DNA of 28,771 bases from JALZEG01 sp036258555 (GCA_036258555.1 DATADL010000199.1:1-28771), one strand, 5' to 3'. Counted from the first letter of the stretch, positions 15,722 to 22,672 are shown. The notes: generated by a model not told the origin, from the letters alone. A program made the numbers and translations.

Positions 15722-16858
15722 GTGACGCGCGCCGCGAACCGCCCCCCTGCACGCACCGCCGCCCGCGAGATCCCCGTCCACCGCACCGCCACGCGCGGCG
15801 GGACGCCGCTCGTCGTCGGGATCGTCGAGGCCGGGAACCTCCGAAAGACGTTCACGATCCCCCGCCGCGACGCCCGTACGAAGAGCGGCTACCAGCGCGA
15901 GCTGTCGCAGTCGCGCGTGAACCGCCTCGTCAAGGACCTGCGCGAGAACCGCGTGGACCTCCCGACGTCGATCCTCGTCAACCTGCGCGACTTCGACCCC
16001 GCGCTCCACCTCGTCGACCGCCGCGGCCGCCTGTTCTTCCGGCACGCCGGCGAGAGCCTCTACGTCGTGGACGGCCAGCACCGCGTCGAGGCGCTCGCTC
16101 GTCTGGTCGACGAGGACGAGGCGCGCTGGGGCGGCTTCGAGATCCCCTTCGTGTGCATGCTCGGCGCCACCGAGCGCGAGGAGATCCGCCAGTTCTACGT
16201 CGTCAACTCGACGGCGAAGAGCGTGCGCACCGACCTCGCGCTGGACCTCCTGAAGCAGCGTGCGGAGTCCGAGCCCGGCGTGCTGGACGCCCTCGTCGAG
16301 ACCGGCGAGACGTGGAAGGTGAAAGGCCAGCAGATCGTGGAGGACCTCGCCAAGACCCGGTTGTGGCGCGGACGCACGCGCTTTCCCGGCGAGCCGAAGG
16401 GCGAGACCACGATCGGATCAGCGGGGCTCGTGGGGTCGCTGCGCCCTCTGCTGAACACGCCGTACTTCGGCTCGCTCACGACCGCGAACCAGGTGAAGAT
16501 CCTCGACGCCTACTGGGAAGGCCTCGCGCAGGCGGTGCCCGAGTGCTTCGTGCGTCCCACGGAGTACACGCTGCAGAAGACGACCGGCGTGAACGTCTTG
16601 CACGGGCTGCTGGTGTCGATCCTCGAGTACGTGCGCTCGGTCGGCCGGTCGGTCGTCGAGCCCGGCGTGTACGCGGACGTCCTCGGCGGCGTCCTCCCCG
16701 AGCTCGAGGGCGACACGACCTCCGGGTCGATCGTCCGCGGCGCGGACTTCTGGCTCGGCGCGGGCGAGGGGGCCGCGGGCTCCTACTCGAGCAACGCGGG
16801 ACGCCGCGTGCTCACTGCGAAGCTGCGCGCCATGCTGCCCCCGATCGAGGTCGAGTAG
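15722..16858 (+). CDS. DGQHR-domain protein (DndB-like)
   Basis: 378 residues from a GTG five bases after AAAGGAG; an upstream in-frame GTG at 15698 lacks such a site. The family motif is explicit: SLYVVDGQHRVEALARLVDE, with DGQHR at 117-121. It is preceded by SRVNRLVKDLRENRVDLPTS, typical of the family, and followed by EREEIRQFYVVNSTAKSVRT, matching the conserved 'F..iN.tak.v' segment. DGQHR proteins are related to DndB, the regulator of dnd DNA-phosphorothioation operons, and to ParB-like folds; many stand-alone members have no assigned role. No dndCDE, dptFGH or other modification genes are in the window. Four bases separate the stop from the next ATG, so the product probably works with the downstream NTPase. 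A DNA-binding or nuclease-control role is inference. Confidence 0.85.
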   Translation: MTRAANRPPARTAAREIPVHRTATRGGTPLVVGIVEAGNLRKTFTIPRRDARTKSGYQRELSQSRVNRLVKDLRENRVDLPTSILVNLRDFDPALHLVDRRGRLFFRHAGESLYVVDGQHRVEALARLVDEDEARWGGFEIPFVCMLGATEREEIRQFYVVNSTAKSVRTDLALDLLKQRAESEPGVLDALVETGETWKVKGQQIVEDLAKTRLWRGRTRFPGEPKGETTIGSAGLVGSLRPLLNTPYFGSLTTANQVKILDAYWEGLAQAVPECFVRPTEYTLQKTTGVNVLHGLLVSILEYVRSVGRSVVEPGVYADVLGGVLPELEGDTTSGSIVRGADFWLGAGEGAAGSYSSNAGRRVLTAKLRAMLPPIEVE

Positions 16859-16862
16859 GGCG

Positions 16863-17978
16863 ATGCACACGGATGCCTCGCTCGGCGCGGTCCACGAGGC
16901 GCGCGTGCGGAGGTGGTTGACGAACCTCGCGCGCCCCGAGCAGCTCGCCGACCCGCACATGGCCGCGCTCCTGCGCGCGCACGGGAGGCCGTCTTCCGGC
17001 AGCCCCGTCGACGTCGGCCGCGCCGGCGCACGGTTGCTCGCCGACGCGATCGAGGCCCTCGCGCCGCCGAGCGGGACGCCGCGCTCGGGCGCGCTCCCCT
17101 ACCGCGTGTTGCGCACCTGCTTCGTCGACGGCGCCAAGAGCCGTCAGGCCGCGGCCTCGCTGGGGATGTCCGAGCGCCAGCTGAGTCGCGAGCGCTCGCG
17201 CGCCGTGTCCCTGCTCACGGCGCACCTCGCGCGGTCGCGCGCGGGGCGCGGTGCGCTGCCCCCGCCGTTGCCGGATCCGTTCGTCCCGCGCCCGGACCTC
17301 GGCGCCGCGCTGGCCGGCGCGGTGCGTGGCCGTCCTCGGGTCCGCGTCACCGGCGCGCCCGGATCGGGGAAGACGACGCTGGCGGCCGCGTACGCGGCGG
17401 TCGCCGGCACCGAGGTCTTCTGGTACCGGGGGCGCGTGCGCTCCGGCGACGCGCTCGCGGCGTTGCTGTTCGACCTGGGCGAGCACCTCGCCCCGCAGGA
17501 CCCGTCGCTCGCGACGTACGTGCGCGACGCGCTGCCGCGCGTCGACCTGGGCGTCGCGTCGCGCATCGCGCTCGCCGCCCTCGAGGGCCGCGGCCGCCTG
17601 ATCGTGCTCGACGGTCACGACGGTCGGGTCGACACCGTGGTCGACGCGTTCCTCGACGAGGCGGCGGCCCGCGCGCCCGTGACGGTCGTCGAGGTCGGGG
17701 GCCGGGCGACGCGGGGGCCGGGCGTCGTCCACGTACCTGCTCTGTCCGTGGCGGAGACGCGCGAGCTCGTGGTTCGCTGCGGCCTCCCGGCCGGCGACGA
17801 CGTCGTAGCCGCCGTCCACGCCTGGACGGGAGGGAACGCCGCGACGGTCGCCGCGGCCGCGGCGTGGATGGCGCGCGAGCCGGAGCGCTGGCGCCTCGAG
17901 GACGCGCTGCGACGGCCGGCGGCGACGTTGACGAGCCTCCGGGCGCTGGCGCCGACGGCGGGCCGCGCCGCGGCCTAG
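16863..17978 (+). CDS. HTH plus P-loop NTPase (AAA/STAND-like), partner of the DGQHR protein
   Basis: 371 residues. Residues about 75-125 resemble a sigma region 4-type helix-turn-helix (LPYRVLRTCFVDGAKSRQAA, SLGMSERQLSRERSRAVSLL). An ATPase domain follows with Walker A RVTGAPGSGKTTLAAAYAAV (P-loop near 164-171) and probable Walker B GRLIVLDGHD near 240. A later HAWTGGNAATVAAAAAWM segment recalls the GxP-like region of STAND NTPases ('tgGnPlal'). The protein ends soon after, without the TPR, WD40 or other sensor array that STAND regulators usually carry. It may be a DNA-associated switch that depends on the DGQHR partner for sensing. No transmembrane segment or nuclease motif was seen. It converges on the RiPP-type operon, 13 bases away. 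Confidence 0.75.
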   Translation: MHTDASLGAVHEARVRRWLTNLARPEQLADPHMAALLRAHGRPSSGSPVDVGRAGARLLADAIEALAPPSGTPRSGALPYRVLRTCFVDGAKSRQAAASLGMSERQLSRERSRAVSLLTAHLARSRAGRGALPPPLPDPFVPRPDLGAALAGAVRGRPRVRVTGAPGSGKTTLAAAYAAVAGTEVFWYRGRVRSGDALAALLFDLGEHLAPQDPSLATYVRDALPRVDLGVASRIALAALEGRGRLIVLDGHDGRVDTVVDAFLDEAAARAPVTVVEVGGRATRGPGVVHVPALSVAETRELVVRCGLPAGDDVVAAVHAWTGGNAATVAAAAAWMAREPERWRLEDALRRPAATLTSLRALAPTAGRAAA

Positions 17979-17991
17979 CGGTGGCGGCGCG

Positions 17992-18774
17992 CTACGGGAG
18001 GTCGGTCAGCTCGATCTCGTACAGCGAGCTCCACAGCTTCCCGGTGACGAAGAGCCGGTCCTCCCGCTCCATGTACGCGATGCCGTTCGTGACCTCGCCC
18101 TCGGGCTGCTGCTGTTTCAGCGCGGTCAGGTCGAGCCGTCCCGTGACCTCCCCGGTGGCCGGGTCGATGCGTACCACGTAGTCCTGCTGCCAGACGTTGG
18201 CGAAGAGCTCACCCTCGACCCACTCGAGCTCGTTGAGCATCTCGACCGGCTCGCCGTCCTCGGTGACGTCGATCGAGTCGAGGACCTCGAACGTCTTCGG
18301 GTCGCGGAACTCGATCGTGCTCGTCCCGTCGCTCATGATCAGCCTGCTGCCGTCGTGCGTCAGGCCCCACCCCTCGCCTTCGTAGGAGAAGCGGCGGACG
18401 CGTTCGAACGTCCGGCGGTCGTATACGAACGCGCGCTCCGACCGCCACGTCAGCTGGTAGATCCGCTTGCCGAACACGACGATCCCCTCGCCGAAGAACC
18501 GGCTCGCGAGGTTCACCTGCTTCCTCACCTCGCCGGTCTCGAGGTCCACGCGGCGAAGGCTCGACCTGCCCTCCAGGCCGGTCCCCTCGTAGAGCCTGAG
18601 CCCCTGGAAGTCGAGACCCTGCGTGTACGCCTGCGGGTCGTGCGGGAACTCGCCGACCACGACGTAGCCCGGCCCGACCTCCGGCTGCAGGTCGTCCCCG
18701 GGCTGCGCATCCGTCGCCGAGCAGGCGGACGAGAGGGCGGCTGCGGCGAGCACCACGGCGAGGCCGCGTCTCAT
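17992..18774 (-). CDS. glutaminyl-peptide cyclotransferase (beta-propeller type), exported
   Basis: 260 residues. The hallmark segments of the bacterial/plant glutaminyl cyclase family (Glu_cyclase_2) are all present: PHDPQAYTQGLDFQGLRLYE, GRSSLRRVDLETGEV, FFGEGIVVFGKRIYQLTW, EGEGWGLTHDGSRLIMSDGT, EPVEMLNELEWVEGELFANV, VTNGIAYMEREDRLFVTGKL. The enzyme converts N-terminal Gln to pyroglutamate, protecting peptides from aminopeptidases. The usual 'TQGLEF' reads TQGLDF here. The N-terminus MRRGLAVVLAAAALSSACSA is an export signal with a weak lipobox before Cys, so it may be a lipoprotein. The ATG overlaps the stop of the ATP-grasp gene (ATGA), making it the last gene of the precursor-peptide operon. 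That context suggests it tailors the peptide product. Confidence 0.88.
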   Translation of the reverse strand: MRRGLAVVLAAAALSSACSATDAQPGDDLQPEVGPGYVVVGEFPHDPQAYTQGLDFQGLRLYEGTGLEGRSSLRRVDLETGEVRKQVNLASRFFGEGIVVFGKRIYQLTWRSERAFVYDRRTFERVRRFSYEGEGWGLTHDGSRLIMSDGTSTIEFRDPKTFEVLDSIDVTEDGEPVEMLNELEWVEGELFANVWQQDYVVRIDPATGEVTGRLDLTALKQQQPEGEVTNGIAYMEREDRLFVTGKLWSSLYEIELTDLP

Positions 18775-19712
18775 CGCGCCGCCTCCGCGTGTTCGGCCAG
18801 GCGCGCGACTAGCGTCTCGCGGATCTTCGTCCCCGCGCGCGCGTCGAACCCCAGGAACATCGGCGACGAGTTGAGCTCCAGGAACTTGAGCGTCCCGGAC
18901 GCGTCCGCCCTCAGGTCCATGCCGGTCCAGCGCATCCCGATGATCTCCGCGGCCCGCAGGCACTGCTCCTGCACCTCGGGCGAGAGCTCGGTCTCCTCGA
19001 CGACGTCCTCGTTCTGCCGGAAGTCGATCTCGGGCGACGTCACGCGGATCTGCGCGATCACGCGGCCGTCGAGGCAGTACACGCGGTAGTTGTCACCCTC
19101 GAGCAGCTCCTGGAACGTCACCGGCGCGCCCTTGAGCGTGCGCAGGCGGTCGTCGGTCAGGTCTTCGGGTCCGAGCTCGCGCGTCGCGGCCCCGCCGGCG
19201 ACGGGCTTGTAGACGACGCGCCCGTCGCCCGCGAAGCGGCGGACGGCCGCGGGGTCGTTCGTCCACAGCGTGCGCGGGACGGGGAGGCCCGCCTGGTGGA
19301 GGGCCGCGATCTGGAAGCCCTTCGAGTTGCGCCAGTCGCGCGACGCCGGGTTGTACATCGGCACGCCCAGCTCGGTCCAGCGCGTGAGCAGTGGGACGAG
19401 CATCTGGCCCTTCTCGCGGAAGGCCACGAGCGTCCGGCGCCAGTCCTGGTCCATCTCGTCGGCGACGTCGACTCCGAACGAGAGCGGGTGCACGTACGTG
19501 TCGCGGACGTAGACGGCGGCGGGACGCCCGACCGCGCGGTCCTCGAGCGTGATCGAGTCGATCGCGTCGCCGAGCGAGATCCGGTAGTCGTCGGGGAACG
19601 ACAGCGTGTCGGCGACGACGACGTCGACGTCGCGCTCGCGCAGCGACTCGTCGAGCGCGGCCACGTGCGGGTCCTGCGGCGACCCGACGAGCACGACCGG
19701 TCGCGCGCTCAT
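18771..19712 (-). CDS. ATP-grasp ligase (RimK-like), probable RiPP-modifying enzyme
   Basis: 313 residues. The start overlaps the upstream stop (ATGA). ATP-grasp motifs run in the expected order: LPVPRTLWTNDPAAVRRFAG, the ATP-binding Lys in GRVVYKPVAGGAATREL, TFQELLEGDNYRVYCLDGRV, and the metal-binding C-terminus GMDLRADASGTLKFLELNSS. The N-terminal 130 residues form a pre-ATP-grasp domain (RPVVLVGSPQDPHVAALDES, PAAVYVRDTYVHPLSFGVDV). ATP-grasp enzymes activate carboxylates as acyl phosphates and join them to amines or hydroxyls. Members near short peptide genes make graspetide ester/amide crosslinks or extend peptides. Here the predicted substrate core has Thr-Thr, Glu-Glu and Asp side chains that could serve. 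The exact reaction is not determined; a small-molecule or glutamate ligase role is the alternative. Confidence 0.85.
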   Translation of the reverse strand: MSARPVVLVGSPQDPHVAALDESLRERDVDVVVADTLSFPDDYRISLGDAIDSITLEDRAVGRPAAVYVRDTYVHPLSFGVDVADEMDQDWRRTLVAFREKGQMLVPLLTRWTELGVPMYNPASRDWRNSKGFQIAALHQAGLPVPRTLWTNDPAAVRRFAGDGRVVYKPVAGGAATRELGPEDLTDDRLRTLKGAPVTFQELLEGDNYRVYCLDGRVIAQIRVTSPEIDFRQNEDVVEETELSPEVQEQCLRAAEIIGMRWTGMDLRADASGTLKFLELNSSPMFLGFDARAGTKIRETLVARLAEHAEAAR

Positions 19713-21442
19713 GCCGGCGCGACCTCGCGCGCTTCGGCCCCCGGACGGGGCGGCAGCAGCTGCGAGTGTCTCCGGAGCAGGACCTCGAGGTGGGCGACGG
19801 GGATGTTGTACGGGTAGAGCCGCGCGTCGAAGAACATCGCCGGGGTCCCGTCGATGCGGCCGTCGGCCACGCTCTCGGTGTGGGCGATCATGGCGCGGGC
19901 GGCGTCCCGCTCGGCTTCGATCGCCTCGGGCGTCGTCCCGAGCTCCCCGGAGATCTCCGCCGCGGCGTCGCCGTCCATCAGCGCGAGGAAGCGGCTCTTC
20001 GCGAAGTAGAACGCGCGCAGGAACGCCGCGGGACCGGCGGCGCGGCCGGCGGCCAGGACGGCCTCGCAGACGCCGGGCTCCGGACCGTCGGGATAGCGCG
20101 GGAGGATCGTCACGTAGACCTCGGTCGCCCCCGACTGCGCGAGCGCCGACACCTCGGGGATCAGCTGGGAGCACTGCTTGCAGTTGGGGTGCGCGAACAG
20201 CACGAGCTCGTGCTGCGACTCGGGGCCCGGGAGCCTGATCCCGCAGGCGGCTCCGCTCAGGGGCGCGGGAGTCCCCGTCGTGAGGAACGCGAGCGTCGCG
20301 AACGGCGACCCGGCGACCCGGTTCTGGGTCTCGAGGATCTCCCGCGTGCGGCGCTCGCGCGTGAAGAACGGGATCAGCGCGAACAGCACCAGCGAGTAGA
20401 AGACGGCCATGAGAGCGAGCGCGGCGGCGAGGTCGCCGCCCCGCCACGGCTCGTCGAGGAACGTCCACGACGCCGCGGCGCCTCCGAGGACGAGGGCGTG
20501 GACGGCGAGGCACATCGTGCAGAGCTTCCGCATCGCGACCTGGACGCCGATCAGGAGAACGGCTACCGGCGCGGCGGCGAGGAACGCGATCGCGATCGCA
20601 GCCCAGGGACCGTCCCGCTCCGGCTCGACGGCGGCGGTCGCGGCCAGCAGCACGACCGCTCCGAAGAACGACGTGCCGAAGTCGCTCATCGGTATCCCCC
20701 GCACCTTGGAATACGGCGAGTTGAGGACGCTCTCGCAGTTCACGAGCTTCCCCCGCGGGCAGCCGGGGACGTTCGGGTTCGCGTTCATGCCCGCGGTCGC
20801 GTTCGACAGGATCGCCGTGAGGCGCGCTCCGGCGAGTGCGATCAGGACCACCACGACGGCGGGTATGCGGGTCTCGGCGGGTTTGCCGAGCGCCGCCGCG
20901 AGGACGACACCTTGCAGGACGGCAGCCGTCACGGCCGCGAGGAGGCGTCCCCTCGGTGGCGCGGCGAGGTCGGGCCGGACGAAGCCGCCGCCGAGCACCT
21001 CGACGAAACGCTGCTTGCGGTAGCCGGGCTCGGTCTTGCGCTGCGAGTCGTCGCGCTCCGCGAGCGCGACGATCCCCGACCACGCGCCCAGGAACGCGTC
21101 GCGGGGGACGCTCCGCCGCCCGTGGCGGCCGTCCCACAGGACGACCTCGCGCGGGCCCACGCGCTCGAGCACGCCGAACCCGCCGTTGCCGGCCGAGAAG
21201 TGGACGACCGCCGGGAGCCGGAGGTCGTCCAGGCCTTCGGGCTCGACCCTCGCAGCCGTCACCCGCATCCCGAGGTGGGGAGCCACCTGCACGATCGAGA
21301 GCAGGGACTGCGGCTGGGGGTGCATCGCGACCGCGTTCGAGACGAACCGGCTGGAGTACGGCAGCCGCATCCTGCGCGCCAGCCGGAAGAGGACGACGCC
21401 GGGATCGTCTCCGGGGACCTGGAATGTGTTCGTGACGCTCAA
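19709..21442 (-). CDS. C39-like domain + vitamin K epoxide reductase + thioredoxin-like fusion (peptide oxidation)
   Basis: About 577 residues if translation begins at the TTG at 21442; TTG 21487 and ATG 21370 are other in-frame starts and none is decisive. Residues about 20-130 are a C39 peptidase-like domain (FVSNAVAMHPQPQSLLSIVQ, RLPAVVHFSAGNGGFGVLER, GAWSGIVAL) without the catalytic Cys or His, so probably a leader-binding rather than cutting domain. A VKOR membrane domain follows with GCPRGKLVNCESVLNSPYSK and the active-site pair in RKLCTMCLAVHALVL, set in several hydrophobic helices. The C-terminal third is a DsbA/thioredoxin-like domain with LVLFAHPNCKQCSQLIPEVS (CKQC) and cis-Pro motif IDGTPAMFF. 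VKOR re-oxidises Trx partners with quinone, so the protein should put disulfides into substrates at the membrane. It overlaps the ATP-grasp gene and lies downstream of a four-Cys precursor. Confidence 0.87.
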   Translation of the reverse strand: MSVTNTFQVPGDDPGVVLFRLARRMRLPYSSRFVSNAVAMHPQPQSLLSIVQVAPHLGMRVTAARVEPEGLDDLRLPAVVHFSAGNGGFGVLERVGPREVVLWDGRHGRRSVPRDAFLGAWSGIVALAERDDSQRKTEPGYRKQRFVEVLGGGFVRPDLAAPPRGRLLAAVTAAVLQGVVLAAALGKPAETRIPAVVVVLIALAGARLTAILSNATAGMNANPNVPGCPRGKLVNCESVLNSPYSKVRGIPMSDFGTSFFGAVVLLAATAAVEPERDGPWAAIAIAFLAAAPVAVLLIGVQVAMRKLCTMCLAVHALVLGGAAASWTFLDEPWRGGDLAAALALMAVFYSLVLFALIPFFTRERRTREILETQNRVAGSPFATLAFLTTGTPAPLSGAACGIRLPGPESQHELVLFAHPNCKQCSQLIPEVSALAQSGATEVYVTILPRYPDGPEPGVCEAVLAAGRAAGPAAFLRAFYFAKSRFLALMDGDAAAEISGELGTTPEAIEAERDAARAMIAHTESVADGRIDGTPAMFFDARLYPYNIPVAHLEVLLRRHSQLLPPRPGAEAREVAPA

Positions 21443-21484
21443 CTCCCTTGCGACCCTACTGCGGGGCCGCCCAAACGGCCTCGA

Positions 21485-21516
21485 CAAAGATCACGCCGCC
21501 CCGAAGGGCGGCGTGA
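21485..21516 (-). terminator. strong hairpin after the precursor gene, probable attenuator
   Basis: On the minus strand an 11-bp perfect stem TCACGCCGCCC / GGGCGGCGTGA (21516-21506 and 21501-21491) encloses a TTCG tetraloop and is followed by TCTTTG. It starts 20 bases after the precursor stop and precedes the modifying genes. The T-run is short, so partial termination is likely. That would give more precursor than enzyme mRNA. Confidence 0.7.
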
Positions 21517-21536
21517 AGGATGGTGCTATCGGCCGG

Positions 21537-21698
21537 CTAGCTCCAGTAGTCGCAGCACTGCCCTTCCTCGCAGCAGGCGTGCGTGGTGTTGCCGCCGCCG
21601 AGCAGCTCCTTGATCCTCTCGATCGGGTCGGGACCGGCGCCGCCGGTCACCTCGGCCAGCTCGTCGATGAAGAGCTCGCGCATCTTCGAGTCGTCCAC
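21537..21698 (-). CDS. RiPP precursor peptide, double-glycine leader and CC-x4-CC core
   Basis: 53 residues from a GTG seven bases after a perfect GGAGG. The N-terminus MDDSKMRELFIDELAEVTGG is a typical double-Gly leader helix (ELF.dEL..VtGG, GG at 19-20). A spacer AGPDPIERIKELLGGG holds a second Gly run at 34-36, and the peptide ends NTTHACCEEGQCCDYWS. The last 17 residues contain all four Cys of the peptide as two adjacent pairs, plus Thr-Thr, Glu-Glu and Asp. Two cleavage points are possible (after GG20 or GGG36); I favour the core starting near residue 37. Downstream enzymes would suit it: a disulfide-forming VKOR fusion, an ATP-grasp ligase and a glutaminyl cyclase. No known RiPP class was recognised from the core. 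It has its own promoter and is followed by a hairpin. Confidence 0.85.
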   Translation of the reverse strand: MDDSKMRELFIDELAEVTGGAGPDPIERIKELLGGGNTTHACCEEGQCCDYWS

Positions 21699-21795
21699 GT
21701 GTCTTCCTCCTCTCGTCGCGCCTAGGTTCGGATCCGTCGCGTGGCGGTAAGCGTGGTCGTGTGCCCTGTGTCGGAGCGGTGCCCGTTTCGACCGG

Positions 21796-21824
21796 ATTGT
21801 CCCGGCACGCAGCGCCCGGGTCAA
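21796..21824 (-). promoter_or_regulatory. promoter of the RiPP-type operon
   Basis: On the minus strand TTGACC (21824-21819), a 17-base spacer (21818-21802) and GACAAT (21801-21796) form a good primary-type promoter. The implied start near 21789 leaves a leader of about 90 bases before the precursor GTG. Confidence 0.65.
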
Positions 21825-21916
21825 CCCCTGTAACGGACGGAGTAGAGCTCCCGGCTGAGGTTTCTACGGACGCGCCGGCGTTCCTTCCCGTCCCGCCAGG
21901 CGAGGCGTTGCCCCAC
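21821..21916 (-). CDS. possible 31-residue very basic small ORF upstream of the RiPP promoter
   Basis: A GTG at 21916 sits seven bases after AAGGAGGA on the minus strand and opens 31 codons: MGQRLAWRDGKERRRVRRNL, then SRELYSVRYRG. Eleven residues are Arg or Lys. The stop TGA lies inside the -35 box of the precursor promoter. A weak -10-like TAAACT occurs at 21960-21955. The ribosome-binding site is strong but length and composition give no support from a known family; it could be chance in GC-rich DNA. Confidence 0.25.
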   Translation of the reverse strand: MGQRLAWRDGKERRRVRRNLSRELYSVRYRG

Positions 21917-22014
21917 TCGTTCGTCCTCCTTGCCGGAAACCAGAGCAAGGACGGAGTTTAGCCGGTTGGCCCGTTTGGTCCAGGGCGGGGAGACGGAACG
22001 GGGGTGGGCGCGCT

Positions 22015-22043
22015 GCGGCCCCCACGGGGAACGTGGGGGCCGC
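22015..22043 (-). terminator. terminator hairpin downstream of the YceI gene
   Basis: An 11-bp perfect stem GCGGCCCCCAC / GTGGGGGCCGC encloses a 7-base loop and lies 24 bases after the YceI stop. There is no clear T-run on the minus strand, as is common for GC-rich actinobacterial terminators. The remainder of 21917-22014 shows nothing else I can support. Confidence 0.6.
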
Positions 22044-22066
22044 GTTCTTCGAAGTGTCGCGAGACG

Positions 22067-22633
22067 CTAGGCCGAGATCTCGGCCTCGGCCTGCGCCTCC
22101 TCCTCGATCGCCTCCTTGCTCTCGGCGACCTGGAAGTCGATCTCGATCTTGACGTTGTCGCTGACGAGCCAGCCACCCGAGTCGAGCGGGACGTTCCAGG
22201 TGAGGCCCCACTCGCTGCGCTTGACCGTCCCGGTCAGCGAGCCGCCGACCTTGCGGTTCCCGAACGGGTCCTGGAGGTCGCCGCCGTGCTCGTAGTCCAG
22301 CGTGACCTCCTTCGTCACGTCCTTGATGGTGAGGTCGCCCACGACGCGGTAGCCGTCGCCGGCGCGGTCGATCCGCTTGCTGACGAACCTCATCGTCGGG
22401 AACTTCTCGACGTCGAAGAAGTCCGCGCTCTTGAGGTGGGCGTCGCGGTCGGCGTTGCCGCTGTCGATCGAGTCCATGTCGACCTCGAACCAGCCCTTCG
22501 CCGTCGTGATGTCGCCCGCGTCGCCGTCGATCTCGCCGCGGAAGCTGTTGAACTGCCCGCGGACCTTGGAGAGCCCCATGTGACGGGCCACGAAGCCGAC
22601 GGTCGTGTGGGCGGTGTCGATGTTCCAAGCCAT
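22067..22633 (-). CDS. yceI: YceI-family lipocalin-like protein
   Basis: 188 residues, the normal family length, with no signal peptide, so cytoplasmic. YceI signatures: MAWNIDTAHTTVGFVARHMG, FRGEIDGDAGDITTAKGWFE, DMDSIDSGNADRDAHLKSAD, FFDVEKFPTMRFVSKRI, VGDLTIKDVTKEVTLDYEHG, RSEWGLTWNVPLDSGGWLVS, KIEIDFQV. The family folds as a lipid-binding beta-barrel that binds polyisoprenoids; its physiological role is often unclear and is linked to stress. The last 20 residues (ESKEAIEEEAQAEAEISA) form an acidic extension. GAGGGG seven bases before the ATG is a good ribosome-binding site. It is divergent from an HxlR regulator, with overlapping promoters and a palindrome near its transcription start, so regulation by that protein is likely. 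Confidence 0.93.
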   Translation of the reverse strand: MAWNIDTAHTTVGFVARHMGLSKVRGQFNSFRGEIDGDAGDITTAKGWFEVDMDSIDSGNADRDAHLKSADFFDVEKFPTMRFVSKRIDRAGDGYRVVGDLTIKDVTKEVTLDYEHGGDLQDPFGNRKVGGSLTGTVKRSEWGLTWNVPLDSGGWLVSDNVKIEIDFQVAESKEAIEEEAQAEAEISA

Positions 22634-22657
22634 GTGCGTTCCCCTCTCTGGTGTGGC

Positions 22658-22672
22658 CTTACGTTTCGTAAG
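22658..22672. promoter_or_regulatory. palindromic operator, probably for the HxlR regulator
   Basis: CTTACG-TTT-CGTAAG is a perfect inverted repeat with a 3-base centre. It starts immediately downstream of the yceI -10 box and covers the predicted transcription start, a good position for a repressor. The only regulator gene nearby is the divergent HxlR gene. Confidence 0.6.

Noticed and set aside
19713..21137. Extension of the ATP-grasp gene to a 788-residue protein.
   Set aside because: The added 475 residues are Arg-rich out-of-frame translation of the VKOR fusion; the ATGA overlap gives a natural start at 19712.
21443..21487. TTG at 21487 as start of the C39-like/VKOR gene.
   Set aside because: It lies at the foot of the strong hairpin with no ribosome-binding site. 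It is not excluded, but AAGGGAG nearer 21450 favours a later start.
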